A stretch of 24,736 nt of DNA from JAAAOZ01 sp964496595 (GTDB taxonomy: Bacteria > Chloroflexota > Anaerolineae > B4-G1 > SLSP01). Positions within the stretch are counted from its first letter, which is position 1, and the number at the start of each line of letters is the position of its first letter. The stretch is from assembly GCA_964496595.1 (NCBI GenBank), contig CAZCAI010000066.1, positions 1 through 24,736 of the forward strand, written 5' to 3'. The notes beneath the pieces are model-generated. The model had not been told where the DNA came from, did not search any database, and saw only the letters and a list, made by a program, of their open reading frames with translations. A program made the translations under genes and the position numbers. Below are positions 1-6,336 of the stretch, piece after piece.

Positions 1-2
1 CG

Positions 3-59
3 TGGCCCATGGCCCCGCGTCGCGAGCGCAACTTCACCATCGTAGGAGGGGAGGAGTAA
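3..59 (+). CDS. Possible C-terminal end of an upstream gene (partial)
   Basis: An open frame enters from the left edge and stops at TAA 57-59. The last residues read ERNFTIVGGEE. Only about 18 codons are visible, so no family can be named. The frame has no internal stop and the stop is followed by non-coding-looking sequence, but that is weak support. If real, its transcript could run to the terminator at 336-366, giving a 3' untranslated stretch of nearly 280 nt. Confidence 0.3.
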   Translation, partial: WPMAPRRERNFTIVGGEE

Positions 60-335
60 AGCTTCTAGAAGAGTTTCCAGGTATGCTTACCCACCATCGT
101 CGAACTGAGTTTCCGACGTTGGACTTTCAGACATTCGACTTTTGACTTCCAGACCCTTTCATGAGCTGAGTGGGAAGGTAGATATGACATCATTGGAGCA
201 CCCACATTGACCCGGCCCACAGCCGGACGTCATATTTGAGCGTTTGAGGTTGATGCAGACCTAAACCCAACACATAACCGGGTGACTTCCATTTTTTGAT
301 GAAGATGCTTTTGAAAGGCTTTCCCATTGGCCAGT
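60..335. other. Non-coding stretch with nested inverted repeats
   Basis: No convincing gene is seen here. GAGTTTCC occurs twice (71-78 and 107-114). The stretch 119-150 holds loose repeats of a GACTT-containing heptamer. A nested structure lies at 182-235: outer arms ATATGAC (182-188) and GTCATAT (229-235) enclose a hairpin CCGGC/GCCGG (212-216 and 222-226). A TTGACC at 204-213 could be a poor -35 box but has no good -10 partner. The region ends at a strong terminator, so a small RNA or a long 3' UTR is possible but not shown. Confidence 0.4.
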
Positions 336-366
336 GCCCCGCCGAAATGGCGGGGCGCTTTTTTTT
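336..366 (+). terminator. Intrinsic terminator
   Basis: Perfect 8-bp stem GCCCCGCC (336-343) / GGCGGGGC (349-356) with loop GAAAT, followed by GC and then eight T (359-366). It is a textbook rho-independent terminator on the plus strand. It sits upstream of the promoter of the next gene, so it closes whatever is transcribed from the left. Confidence 0.85.
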
Positions 367-380
367 CTACCGATCACGAT

Positions 381-386
381 TATAAT
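381..386 (+). promoter_or_regulatory. Probable -10 box for the GIY-YIG/NUDIX unit
   Basis: A perfect TATAAT lies 15 nt after the terminator T-tract and 72 nt before the first ATG. The matching -35 position (about 358-363, CTTTTT) is poor, so the promoter would be weak or activator-dependent. Confidence 0.45.
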
Positions 387-458
387 CAGCAGATGGAGCA
401 GATAATGGTTCATAAACGTGAAAGGCAGCGTTGACTCTGACGCCGAATCAAGGACAGC

Positions 459-1298
459 ATGCGAGGTTCTATGTGGTATCTCTATGTTTTACGCTGCAAG
501 GATGACGCCTTCTACACCGGGATCACGACGGATTTGACCCGGCGGGTGAAGGAGCATCGCGCCGGCCAGGGATCGAATTACACGCGCGCGCACTTGCCGG
601 TATCGCTGATCGCGGCGTGGGAATTTCCAGATCGCTCGGCGGCGTCGCGAGCGGAGTACAAGTTCAAATCGCTCCAACACTTCGCCAAGGCGGCGTGGGC
701 GGCGGGACGCTGGCCTTTTTTGGAGGCGCCCTTCGCCTTCGAGGCGCTGGCATCCGCCACAGAGAGCACCAATGGGCTGACGCATCACTTCTGCCCACGC
801 TGTGGCGCGCCGCTGACGCTGCGCGTTTTGGACGAAGAACAACACCTCGTCTGTACACTCTGCAGTCGCATCCACTTTGCGAACGCCAAGCCGTGCGCCG
901 GCGCGCTGGTCGTGCGCGAGGGCGCCGTCCTGTTGGTGCGTCGCACGCAAGCGCCCTTCCGGGGCGCGTGGGACATTCCAGGCGGTTTTTTGAACATCGA
1001 TGAGACGCCGGAGGCCGCCGCGATCCGCGAGGTGCGCGAGGAAGCCAACGTGAATATCCGTCTGTTAGATTTCCTGGGCTTCTACCTGGACAGCTATCAC
1101 TTTCAGGATGAGCACGCGACCACGCTGAACATCTACTTCGTGGCGGAGACCGAGGACACGCCGAGCGCCGGCGCGGAAGCGGACGCCTGGCAATGGTTCC
1201 CCATCGCGGCGCTGCCGGAGCGGATCGCTTTCGAGCACGCGCCCCAAGTATTAGCAGACCTGCGGTCGTGGCTGGCTGGGCAGGAGGAGAAAGAATAA
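459..1298 (+). CDS. GIY-YIG domain / zinc ribbon / NUDIX hydrolase fusion protein
   Basis: This 279-residue protein joins two enzymes that are normally separate. Residues 5-75 form a GIY-YIG module of the short YhbQ/UPF0213 type: WYLYVL (6-11), YTGIT (19-23), R28/R29, NYTR (40-43) and Glu66. Residues 110-137 hold a zinc ribbon (Cys112, 115, 132, 135). Residues 145-270 are a NUDIX hydrolase with box G176-x5-E182-x7-R190-E191-V192-R193-E194-E195-A196-N197-V198. The usual Gly of the box is Asn197, while the metal-binding REVREE core is intact. The zinc ribbon plus NUDIX half resembles NADH pyrophosphatase-like or zinc-ribbon NUDIX proteins; the substrate is unknown. The start could instead be ATG 471 (MWYLYVL), which has GAGG 4 nt upstream; AGGA precedes ATG 459 at a similar distance. 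The stop is separated by 1 nt from the following ABC ATPase gene, so the two are co-transcribed. Confidence 0.85.
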   Translation: MRGSMWYLYVLRCKDDAFYTGITTDLTRRVKEHRAGQGSNYTRAHLPVSLIAAWEFPDRSAASRAEYKFKSLQHFAKAAWAAGRWPFLEAPFAFEALASATESTNGLTHHFCPRCGAPLTLRVLDEEQHLVCTLCSRIHFANAKPCAGALVVREGAVLLVRRTQAPFRGAWDIPGGFLNIDETPEAAAIREVREEANVNIRLLDFLGFYLDSYHFQDEHATTLNIYFVAETEDTPSAGAEADAWQWFPIAALPERIAFEHAPQVLADLRSWLAGQEEKE

Positions 1299-1299
1299 G

Positions 1300-2265
1300 A
1301 TGAATGCGATTTTAGAAGTCGAGAATGTCAGCAAGACCTATCGCAAGGCCAGGCGCCCGGCGTTAGATGACCTCTCGTTTACGGTAGATAAGGGGAGCAT
1401 CTACGCCTTCGTGGGGCCGAACGGCGCGGGCAAGACGACGATCATTCGCATCATCGCCACGTTGTTGCAATTTGATGCGGGGCAGGTCAGCGTCGGCGGC
1501 TACGATGTGACCCAGCAGCCGCGCGAGGTCTGCCGGATGTTGGGCTACATCCCCGATGAGTTCGGGATGTACGGCGAGATGTTGGTGCGCGAGTACTTGG
1601 ATTTCTTCGCGGGCTGCTTCGACATCGAACCGGCGACGCGCCCCACCCTCATCAACGACTTACTCGACCTGGTGGGATTGGACCATCGGCGCGAAGATGA
1701 GGTGCGCTCGCTTTCGCGCGGCATGCGCCAGCGGTTGGGATTAGCGCGGGCGCTGGTTCACGATCCGCAGTTGATCGTGGCCGACGAACCGGCGGCGGGC
1801 CTGGATCCCCGCGCGCGCGTCGAGTTACGCGAGATCTTCCGCGTGCTCCAAGAGATGGGCAAGACGATTTTCCTTTCGTCGCACGTCCTACGTGAGCTGG
1901 ACGAGATCGCCACGCACATCGGCATCGTCGAGGAGGGCAAGCTAGTCGTCTCCGGGCCGGTCGCAGCGGTGCGAGCGAAGCTGCGCCCCCATCGCTGCGT
2001 GCGCGTCCGCTTCTTGGACGGCCTGGATGACGCGCAGGTCTGGCTGCTGGAGCATCCCGACGTGCTCAGCGTCGAGCGCATCACCAAAAACGCCTCCGCC
2101 CCGCCGGAGGAACAACTGCTGGTCACGTTGGAGGGCCAGGAGCCGAAGGTCGTCCAACTCCTCGCCGATCTGGTGCGCGCGGACTTCGAGGTGCGTTCCT
2201 ATATTGAAGAGGAGGAGACGTTAGAGAGTATGTTCCTGAATCTGACGCAGGGGGTGGTGTCGTAA
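1300..2265 (+). CDS. ABC transporter ATP-binding protein (ABC-2/CcmA-like)
   Basis: This is a 321-residue ATPase that would power an export-type ABC-2 transporter. Walker A is GPNGAGKTT (about 39-47), the signature is LSRGMRQRLGLARAL, Walker B is LIVADEPAAGLD and the H-loop is LSSH. Beyond residue 225 there is an extra C-terminal domain, as in CcmA/NatA-type ATPases. The gene starts 1 nt after the NUDIX stop, with GGAGGAG inside the end of that gene as ribosome-binding site. No permease gene follows: after the stop come a repeat remnant and a new promoter. The membrane partner must be encoded elsewhere or was lost. The family is certain; the transported substrate cannot be told. Confidence 0.9.
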   Translation: MNAILEVENVSKTYRKARRPALDDLSFTVDKGSIYAFVGPNGAGKTTIIRIIATLLQFDAGQVSVGGYDVTQQPREVCRMLGYIPDEFGMYGEMLVREYLDFFAGCFDIEPATRPTLINDLLDLVGLDHRREDEVRSLSRGMRQRLGLARALVHDPQLIVADEPAAGLDPRARVELREIFRVLQEMGKTIFLSSHVLRELDEIATHIGIVEEGKLVVSGPVAAVRAKLRPHRCVRVRFLDGLDDAQVWLLEHPDVLSVERITKNASAPPEEQLLVTLEGQEPKVVQLLADLVRADFEVRSYIEEEETLESMFLNLTQGVVS

Positions 2266-2305
2266 CCGCAACGACACTCAGCCGATCAAGCAGAGTAATA
2301 GCCTG

Positions 2306-2350
2306 GCGAATAAAATTCGCGGCTACATTTACGAAGTCGCCCTTCGCCGG
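2306..2350. repeat. Palindromic repeat remnant
   Basis: A perfect hairpin GCGAAT-AAA-ATTCGC (2306-2320) is followed by GGCTACA and a second small inverted repeat CGAAG/CTTCG (2332-2336 and 2342-2346). The two-hairpin layout between genes resembles bacterial interspersed palindromic elements. Only one copy of this sequence type is seen in the window, so membership of a family is an inference. Confidence 0.45.
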
Positions 2351-2411
2351 TTAGAACTCAGTGCCCATAGCCAAATTCCTCATCTGCTCATACCCGGCGC
2401 GCGGTTTGTGA

Positions 2412-2439
2412 TTGACTTTGCGTCAAAATCGTTTAAAAT
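2412..2439 (+). promoter_or_regulatory. Sigma-70-type promoter of the EF-G-like gene
   Basis: -35 TTGACT (2412-2417), 16-nt spacer, -10 TAAAAT (2434-2439). The expected transcription start is near 2446, giving a leader of about 98 nt before the ATG at 2544. Confidence 0.7.
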
Positions 2440-2455
2440 AATGCTCTGATTGCCA

Positions 2456-2503
2456 TCACAGCCCACTGTGACGTCATCCAAACGGCCTCCAGGCCGTTTT
2501 TTC
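2456..2503 (+). promoter_or_regulatory. Leader hairpin plus intrinsic terminator (attenuator candidate)
   Basis: Inside the transcribed leader a hairpin TCACAG-CCCA-CTGTGA (2456-2471) is followed by a terminator. Its arms are AACGGCC (2481-2487) and GGCCGTT (2492-2498) with loop TCCA, then a run of T to 2502. Since this lies 35-55 nt after the predicted start and about 40 nt before the gene, much transcription should stop here unless termination is relieved. If the promoter at 2412 were not used, the hairpin could simply be the terminator of the ABC ATPase gene. Confidence 0.6.
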
Positions 2504-2543
2504 TTGTTGAGTCAACCGCATTTTTCAGGAGGATGCTAACATA

Positions 2544-4610
2544 ATGAAGGAATATACCACAGAAAATATCCGCAACATTGCTCTTATTGGGCACGCCAGC
2601 TCTGGGAAGACTTCCTTGATCGAGGGGTTTCTCTTCACAAGCGGAGCGATCAAACGGCGGGGGAAAGTTGAGGAAGGCGCCACCATCACCGACTTCGATG
2701 AGGAAGAGATCCGCCGGAATATCTCCTTGAGCACAGCGTTAGCGCCCATCGAGTGGCGCCAACAGAAGCTGAATCTGATGGACACACCGGGGTATACGGA
2801 CTTTGTCGGAGAGGTGAATAGTGCGCTGCGCGTCGCCGACCTGGCCCTCACGGTCATCGATGCCGCCTCTGGCGTCGAGGTGGGCACGGAGTTGACATGG
2901 GCTTACGCTGACGAGGAATCGCTGCCACACGCGGTCTTCATCAACAAGATGGATCGCGAAAATGCCAACTTTGAGCGCGCGATGAACTCATTGCAGGAAA
3001 TCTTCGATGAGCAGCGCTTCTTACCGCTGACGTTGCCCATCGGCGCGCAAGATGACTTCAAAGGTGTGGTGAATCTGCTCGAGCGCAAAGCCTACATTGG
3101 CACCGACCGCAAGGGAACGGACGTGCCCGCCGAGTTAGCCGATCAGGTTGAGGAGATGTACACCGAGATCGTCGAGGCCGCAGCCGAGGCGGACGACGAG
3201 TTGATTATGAAGTACTTAGAAGGCGAGCCTCTGACGGCGGAGGAGATTTCCAACGGCCTGCGCAAGATCGTGCTGAGCGGCGCCTTCGTGCCCGTCTTTG
3301 TGGGCGCGGGCGAAAATCCAAACATTGGCCTGGAGCCGGTGCTGGATCTATTGATGCACGTGGCCCCCTCCCCGGCGGATAGGCCGTTCGAGGCCCAGAC
3401 GCCGGCCGGGGAAGAGAAGACGTTCGACGTCAGTGACACTTCCCCCACGACCGCCTTGATCTTCAAGACGACGGCCGATCCCTACGTTGGCAAGTTGACC
3501 TATGTCCGCGTCTACGGTGGCGTGGTCAACTCCGGTGACACACTGCTCAACATGCGTGCGGATGAGGGAGAGCGTCTGAGCCAGCTCTACGTGATGCGCG
3601 GTAAGGAACAGATCGAGGTCGAGCGCCTGCACGCGGGCGACATCGGCGCGGTCACCAAGATGAGCGAGGCGCAGACCGGCGACACGCTATGCAGTCCCGA
3701 CTATCCGCTGGAAATGCGCGGGCCCTCATTCCCCAGCCCGCTCTACAGCGTCGCGATCTATCCCCAGACGAAGGCAGACACGGCGAAGATGGGCAGCACG
3801 CTGACGCGCATCTGCGAAGAGGACCCCACGCTCCACTGGCATCAGGAAGGCACGACCAGCGAGACCATTCTTTCGGGAATGGGCGACGCTCACGTCGATA
3901 CGGCGGTGCGCCGCGCGAAAGGCCGCTTCAATGTAAATCTGGAGGCACACACGCCCAAGGTGCCCTACAAAGAGACGGTCACCCGGGTCGGTGATGCGCA
4001 ATATCGCCATAAGAAGCAGAGCGGCGGCGCGGGGCAGTTCGCAGAGGTACGTATGCGCGTCGAGCCGCAACCCCGTGATAGCGGTTTTGTCTACGAGTGG
4101 GAGGTCTACGGCGGTCGGATCTCCACATCGTTCCAACCTTCGATTGAAAAAGGCGTAAAATCGGTGCTATCCAAGGGCGTCATCGCCGGTTATCCCATCG
4201 TTGATGTGATGGTCGCGGTCTATGACGGCAAAGAGCACCCGGTGGATTCAAAGGACATCGCGTTCCAAATCGCCGGGCGCGAGGCTTTTAAGCGCGCTTT
4301 TATAGATGCCGGGCCTGTCCTACTGGAGCCGATGTACCTCTTCACTATCACCATCCCGGACGAGTTCGCCGGCGCGGTGATGTCTGATCTCAACACGCGC
4401 CGCGCGCGCGTGCAAGGCATGGAGCAGGCTCCCCAGAAGGCCATCATCACAGCGCTGGGGCCGCTGGCCGAAATGCAACACTATGCGACGAACCTCCGCG
4501 CCATCACCCAGGGGCGTGGGATCTACAATATGGAGTTCTCTCACTACGCGATTGTCCCCACCCACATGGCGCAGGAGATTATCGAAAAATTGAAGGCCGA
4601 GGAAGAGTAA
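2544..4610 (+). CDS. Elongation factor G-like GTPase (EF-G2 type)
   Basis: A full-length 688-residue translational GTPase of the EF-G family. G1 is GHASSGKT (16-23) instead of the GHIDAGKT of main EF-G. G3 is DTPGYTDF (80-87), with Tyr84 where canonical EF-G has the catalytic His. G4 is NKMD (134-137). Domain IV carries HKKQSGGAGQ from about residue 489, close to the canonical ribosome-contacting loop, and domain V ends the protein. The odd G1 and G3 place it with EF-G-2/FusA2-like proteins rather than the main translocase. Those are known to bind ribosomes and GTP, but their job is less clear. AGGAGG (2527-2532) precedes the ATG. The gene is alone on its transcript, flanked by the leader terminator and by a 13-bp terminator, and is convergent with the L25 gene. 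Confidence 0.88.
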   Translation: MKEYTTENIRNIALIGHASSGKTSLIEGFLFTSGAIKRRGKVEEGATITDFDEEEIRRNISLSTALAPIEWRQQKLNLMDTPGYTDFVGEVNSALRVADLALTVIDAASGVEVGTELTWAYADEESLPHAVFINKMDRENANFERAMNSLQEIFDEQRFLPLTLPIGAQDDFKGVVNLLERKAYIGTDRKGTDVPAELADQVEEMYTEIVEAAAEADDELIMKYLEGEPLTAEEISNGLRKIVLSGAFVPVFVGAGENPNIGLEPVLDLLMHVAPSPADRPFEAQTPAGEEKTFDVSDTSPTTALIFKTTADPYVGKLTYVRVYGGVVNSGDTLLNMRADEGERLSQLYVMRGKEQIEVERLHAGDIGAVTKMSEAQTGDTLCSPDYPLEMRGPSFPSPLYSVAIYPQTKADTAKMGSTLTRICEEDPTLHWHQEGTTSETILSGMGDAHVDTAVRRAKGRFNVNLEAHTPKVPYKETVTRVGDAQYRHKKQSGGAGQFAEVRMRVEPQPRDSGFVYEWEVYGGRISTSFQPSIEKGVKSVLSKGVIAGYPIVDVMVAVYDGKEHPVDSKDIAFQIAGREAFKRAFIDAGPVLLEPMYLFTITIPDEFAGAVMSDLNTRRARVQGMEQAPQKAIITALGPLAEMQHYATNLRAITQGRGIYNMEFSHYAIVPTHMAQEIIEKLKAEEE

Positions 4611-4679
4611 AGAGCGTCACGAAGTTTATCATGATCAGCATCTTCTGATATTGGCTGCTGGTTGGCTAAGCAAATAACA

Positions 4680-4712
4680 AAAGAGGGGCCGATTTCTCGG
4701 CCCCTCTTTGTT
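4680..4712 (+). terminator. Terminator of the EF-G-like gene
   Basis: A perfect 13-bp stem AAAGAGGGGCCGA (4680-4692) / TCGGCCCCTCTTT (4697-4709) with loop TTTC and a short T-rich tail. The symmetric A/T ends allow it to work on both strands. Confidence 0.8.
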
Positions 4713-4771
4713 GGTCTTATGAGTAACGCTCCACACCCTTATCCCCGGGGAGATGAACCACCCTCATAACA

Positions 4772-4798
4772 CAAGGGCCGGAGAATCTCCGGCCCTTG
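4772..4798 (-). terminator. Terminator of the L25 gene
   Basis: A 12-bp stem CAAGGGCCGGAG (4772-4783) / CTCCGGCCCTTG (4787-4798) lies 37 nt past the L25 stop. Read on the minus strand it is followed by TGTTATG, a weak T-tract. Flanking TTATGAG (4717-4723) and CTCATAA (4763-4769) form a further inverted repeat between the two terminators. Confidence 0.65.
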
Positions 4799-4835
4799 TT
4801 GTGTGTCTCATTGAAACGCGAAATCTCCGGTGAAT

Positions 4836-5507
4836 TTACTCCCCGGCTGAGGTTTCCTCGTCTTCCGGCATTTCTTCGCCCTCTTCGCCGATGACCTCGA
4901 CTTCGCCCATGAACTCCGGAACCTCTGCCTCCACCTCAATCACCTCTTCCTCAGCATAGCTGACCTGCACGATGCTCTCGTGAGGATCATTGAGGATCAT
5001 AATGCCTTCGGGCGGTTCCAAATCGGCGACCGTGATCGATTGCCCGATCTCGGTCAACGTCGAGATATCGACCTCGATGTAAGGAATAAGCGCATGCGGC
5101 AATGCCTCGATTTCCAGCTCGTTGAGGATCTGCAACACAATCGCGTCGGGGTCCTCTTCCATGGGGCTGACGCCAACCATCGTGACGGTCAAAGGCACGC
5201 GCACCGTCTCATCCGCACGCAGCGCCTGGAGATCCAGATGGATGACATTGCGTTTAATTGGATCATATTGCACGTCGCGGAAAATGGTGAGATGTTCCTC
5301 TTTCTCACCTTCGACGTGCACCTGGACCGTGGTACTGGATCCGGCCTGGTTAATCGTCCGCTCAATTTCCCGACCATCAAACTGCACGGGTATCGGCTCG
5401 ATGCCGTGCCCATAAATAATGCCTGGGACAATGCCCTCACTACGTAATCGCTTCACCTTCTTCCCAATGGCGTCGCGAGGGGTTGCCTTTAGTTCTAGAC
5501 CTTCCAT
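4836..5507 (-). CDS. rplY: 50S ribosomal protein L25 (CTC/TL5 family)
   Basis: A 223-residue long-form bL25 that binds 5S rRNA in the large ribosomal subunit. The N-terminal domain begins LELKATPRDAIGKKVKRLR, followed by GIVPGIIYG and VQFDGREIER, typical of the CTC family. The second beta domain spans about 95-185 (RVPLTVTMVG, IVLQILNELEIEALP, PYIEVDISTL). The tail from about 187 is very acidic (Glu/Asp-rich), as is common in long CTC proteins. The ribosome-binding site GGAGG lies 10 nt before the ATG on the minus strand. The gene is monocistronic with a strong promoter, a leader terminator and its own 3' terminator. In many bacteria it pairs with pth, but no pth is seen here. Confidence 0.93.
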   Translation of the reverse strand: MEGLELKATPRDAIGKKVKRLRSEGIVPGIIYGHGIEPIPVQFDGREIERTINQAGSSTTVQVHVEGEKEEHLTIFRDVQYDPIKRNVIHLDLQALRADETVRVPLTVTMVGVSPMEEDPDAIVLQILNELEIEALPHALIPYIEVDISTLTEIGQSITVADLEPPEGIMILNDPHESIVQVSYAEEEVIEVEAEVPEFMGEVEVIGEEGEEMPEDEETSAGE

Positions 5508-5590
5508 ACTTTAATTCCTCCGTTGCCTTCTTGTGCCTGATTGAGCCTACGCCTCATTAGAACTCGGCCTCATAAGCTCTTATGTCTCAA

Positions 5591-5626
5591 TTAAAAAGGC
5601 CGCGACAAGGCGGCCTTCATCGCCTT
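5591..5626 (-). promoter_or_regulatory. Terminator with competing hairpin in the L25 leader (attenuator candidate)
   Basis: On the minus strand AAGGCCGC (5617-5610) pairs with GCGGCCTT (5603-5596) around a 6-nt loop and is followed by TTTAATT: an intrinsic terminator about 22 nt after the predicted transcription start. An alternative stem AAGGCG (5626-5621) / CGCCTT (5612-5607) uses part of the terminator's first arm and its loop, so the two folds exclude each other. The rest of the leader (5590-5508) is unremarkable up to the GGAGG before the start codon. Confidence 0.6.
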
Positions 5627-5645
5627 CCTCAATATAAGCCCCGCT

Positions 5646-5673
5646 ATTGTAACGCAGATAGAGACTTTGTCAA
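5646..5673 (-). promoter_or_regulatory. Consensus promoter of the L25 gene
   Basis: On the minus strand a perfect -35 TTGACA (5673-5668), 16-nt spacer and -10 TACAAT (5651-5646). The start would be near 5639, giving a leader of about 132 nt. Confidence 0.8.
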
Positions 5674-5760
5674 CCTAAACTCAACACCAAGCCGTTCCAA
5701 GGATTCCAGGACATCCAAAGATGTACGTCGGTCGTTAGTAGTACAGCGCAGCATAAATGG

Positions 5761-5858
5761 CTCCCCAGTTAAATTTGCTCCAAGGGGATCGGCAGATCCC
5801 CGTTCCGACGTAGAGTCGCGGATCTGACGATCCGCTCCGAGCGTAGCTAACTGGGGAG
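5761..5858. repeat. Cruciform-type interspersed palindromic repeat, copy A
   Basis: Outer arms CTCCCCAGTTA (5761-5771) and TAACTGGGGAG (5848-5858) pair perfectly over 11 bp. They enclose two perfect hairpins: GGGGATC-GGCA-GATCCCC (5784-5801) and GCGGATC-TGAC-GATCCGC (5818-5835). Folded, it is a three-way structure. The same two hairpins with the flanking block TTGGAGCAA recur in opposite orientation at 16951-17043, so this is a dispersed repeat and not a one-off terminator. It contains no ORF. Confidence 0.8.
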
Positions 5859-6016
5859 GAACTGCCGCCGAGGTGTAGTAGGGTGCGGATGAAGATAGTA
5901 CACCGATTGCATCCGGCGAATTCCTCGAGAATCATCACAAGAGTCATCAAGTGAAAATCAATCCTGGTCTATTCGTAAACCGTCTTATTATAAAGAAGAT
6001 TACCTCTGCGTCAAAT

Positions 6017-6044
6017 TTGACAGTTAGACAAATTTAGTTAAAAT
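6017..6044 (+). promoter_or_regulatory. Near-consensus promoter
   Basis: -35 TTGACA (6017-6022), 16-nt spacer, -10 TAAAAT (6039-6044). The predicted start near 6051 would give a leader of about 286 nt before the membrane-protein gene, or drive an unannotated small RNA or leader peptide. Confidence 0.65.
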
Positions 6045-6282
6045 TCGAAGTTATATGATGATGCTCACGGAGGAAACGTGACAAACGCCCTAATAATTCA
6101 GGGGCACGCTCCTGCACCTTAATGATTTGCCCAGAGGATCCCTATCACCGTAACGAGCATCCAAGCCACCGAGCTTCACCGAGCTTCTTAAGGAGGTGAT
6201 AACGCGGCACACTTAAGACCGGCGCTTCCGGGAGACGCCGCCTCTCAAAGCAATTCTGAGTTCCGGAACTTCTTTGGACTTT

Positions 6283-6310
6283 TTGAACTTCGTTTGATCG
6301 CATTTAATAT
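6283..6310 (+). promoter_or_regulatory. Possible proximal promoter of the membrane-protein gene
   Basis: -35-like TTGAAC (6283-6288), 16-nt spacer, -10-like TAATAT (6305-6310), each matching the consensus at four of six positions. It would give a 5' leader of only about 20 nt. Confidence 0.35.
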
Positions 6311-6336
6311 CTATCTTGTCGTAAGGAGGAGGAGCA

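Larger units (their letters stand above)
5859..6336. other. Non-coding stretch upstream of the membrane-protein gene
   Basis: No gene can be supported in these 478 nt. The stretch has lower GC than its surroundings. It holds a near-consensus promoter (6017-6044), a tandem 10-bp repeat CACCGAGCTT (6167-6186), a perfect 11-nt anti-SD complement AAGGAGGTGAT (6190-6200) with no usable start codon behind it, and a second weaker promoter (6283-6310). A 14-codon frame starts at GTG 6078 after GGAGG and stops at 6122; it may be a leader peptide or chance. Confidence 0.45.

Noticed and set aside
299..390. Short frame starting near ATG 299 that runs over the terminator
   Set aside because: It lacks a ribosome-binding site and its codons are made up of the terminator stem and T-tract.
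5598..5617. L25 leader hairpin as terminator of an upstream minus-strand gene
   Set aside because: No supported minus-strand gene ends there, and a consensus promoter lies directly upstream of it.
5735..5950. Minus-strand frame of 71 codons over repeat copy A
   Set aside because: It translates the palindromic repeat itself and has no start signals.
6190..6200. Possible 16S rRNA 3' end on the minus strand (ATCACCTCCTT)
   Set aside because: Only the 11-nt tail matches; the preceding sequence lacks the conserved 16S helix 45 and decoding region.
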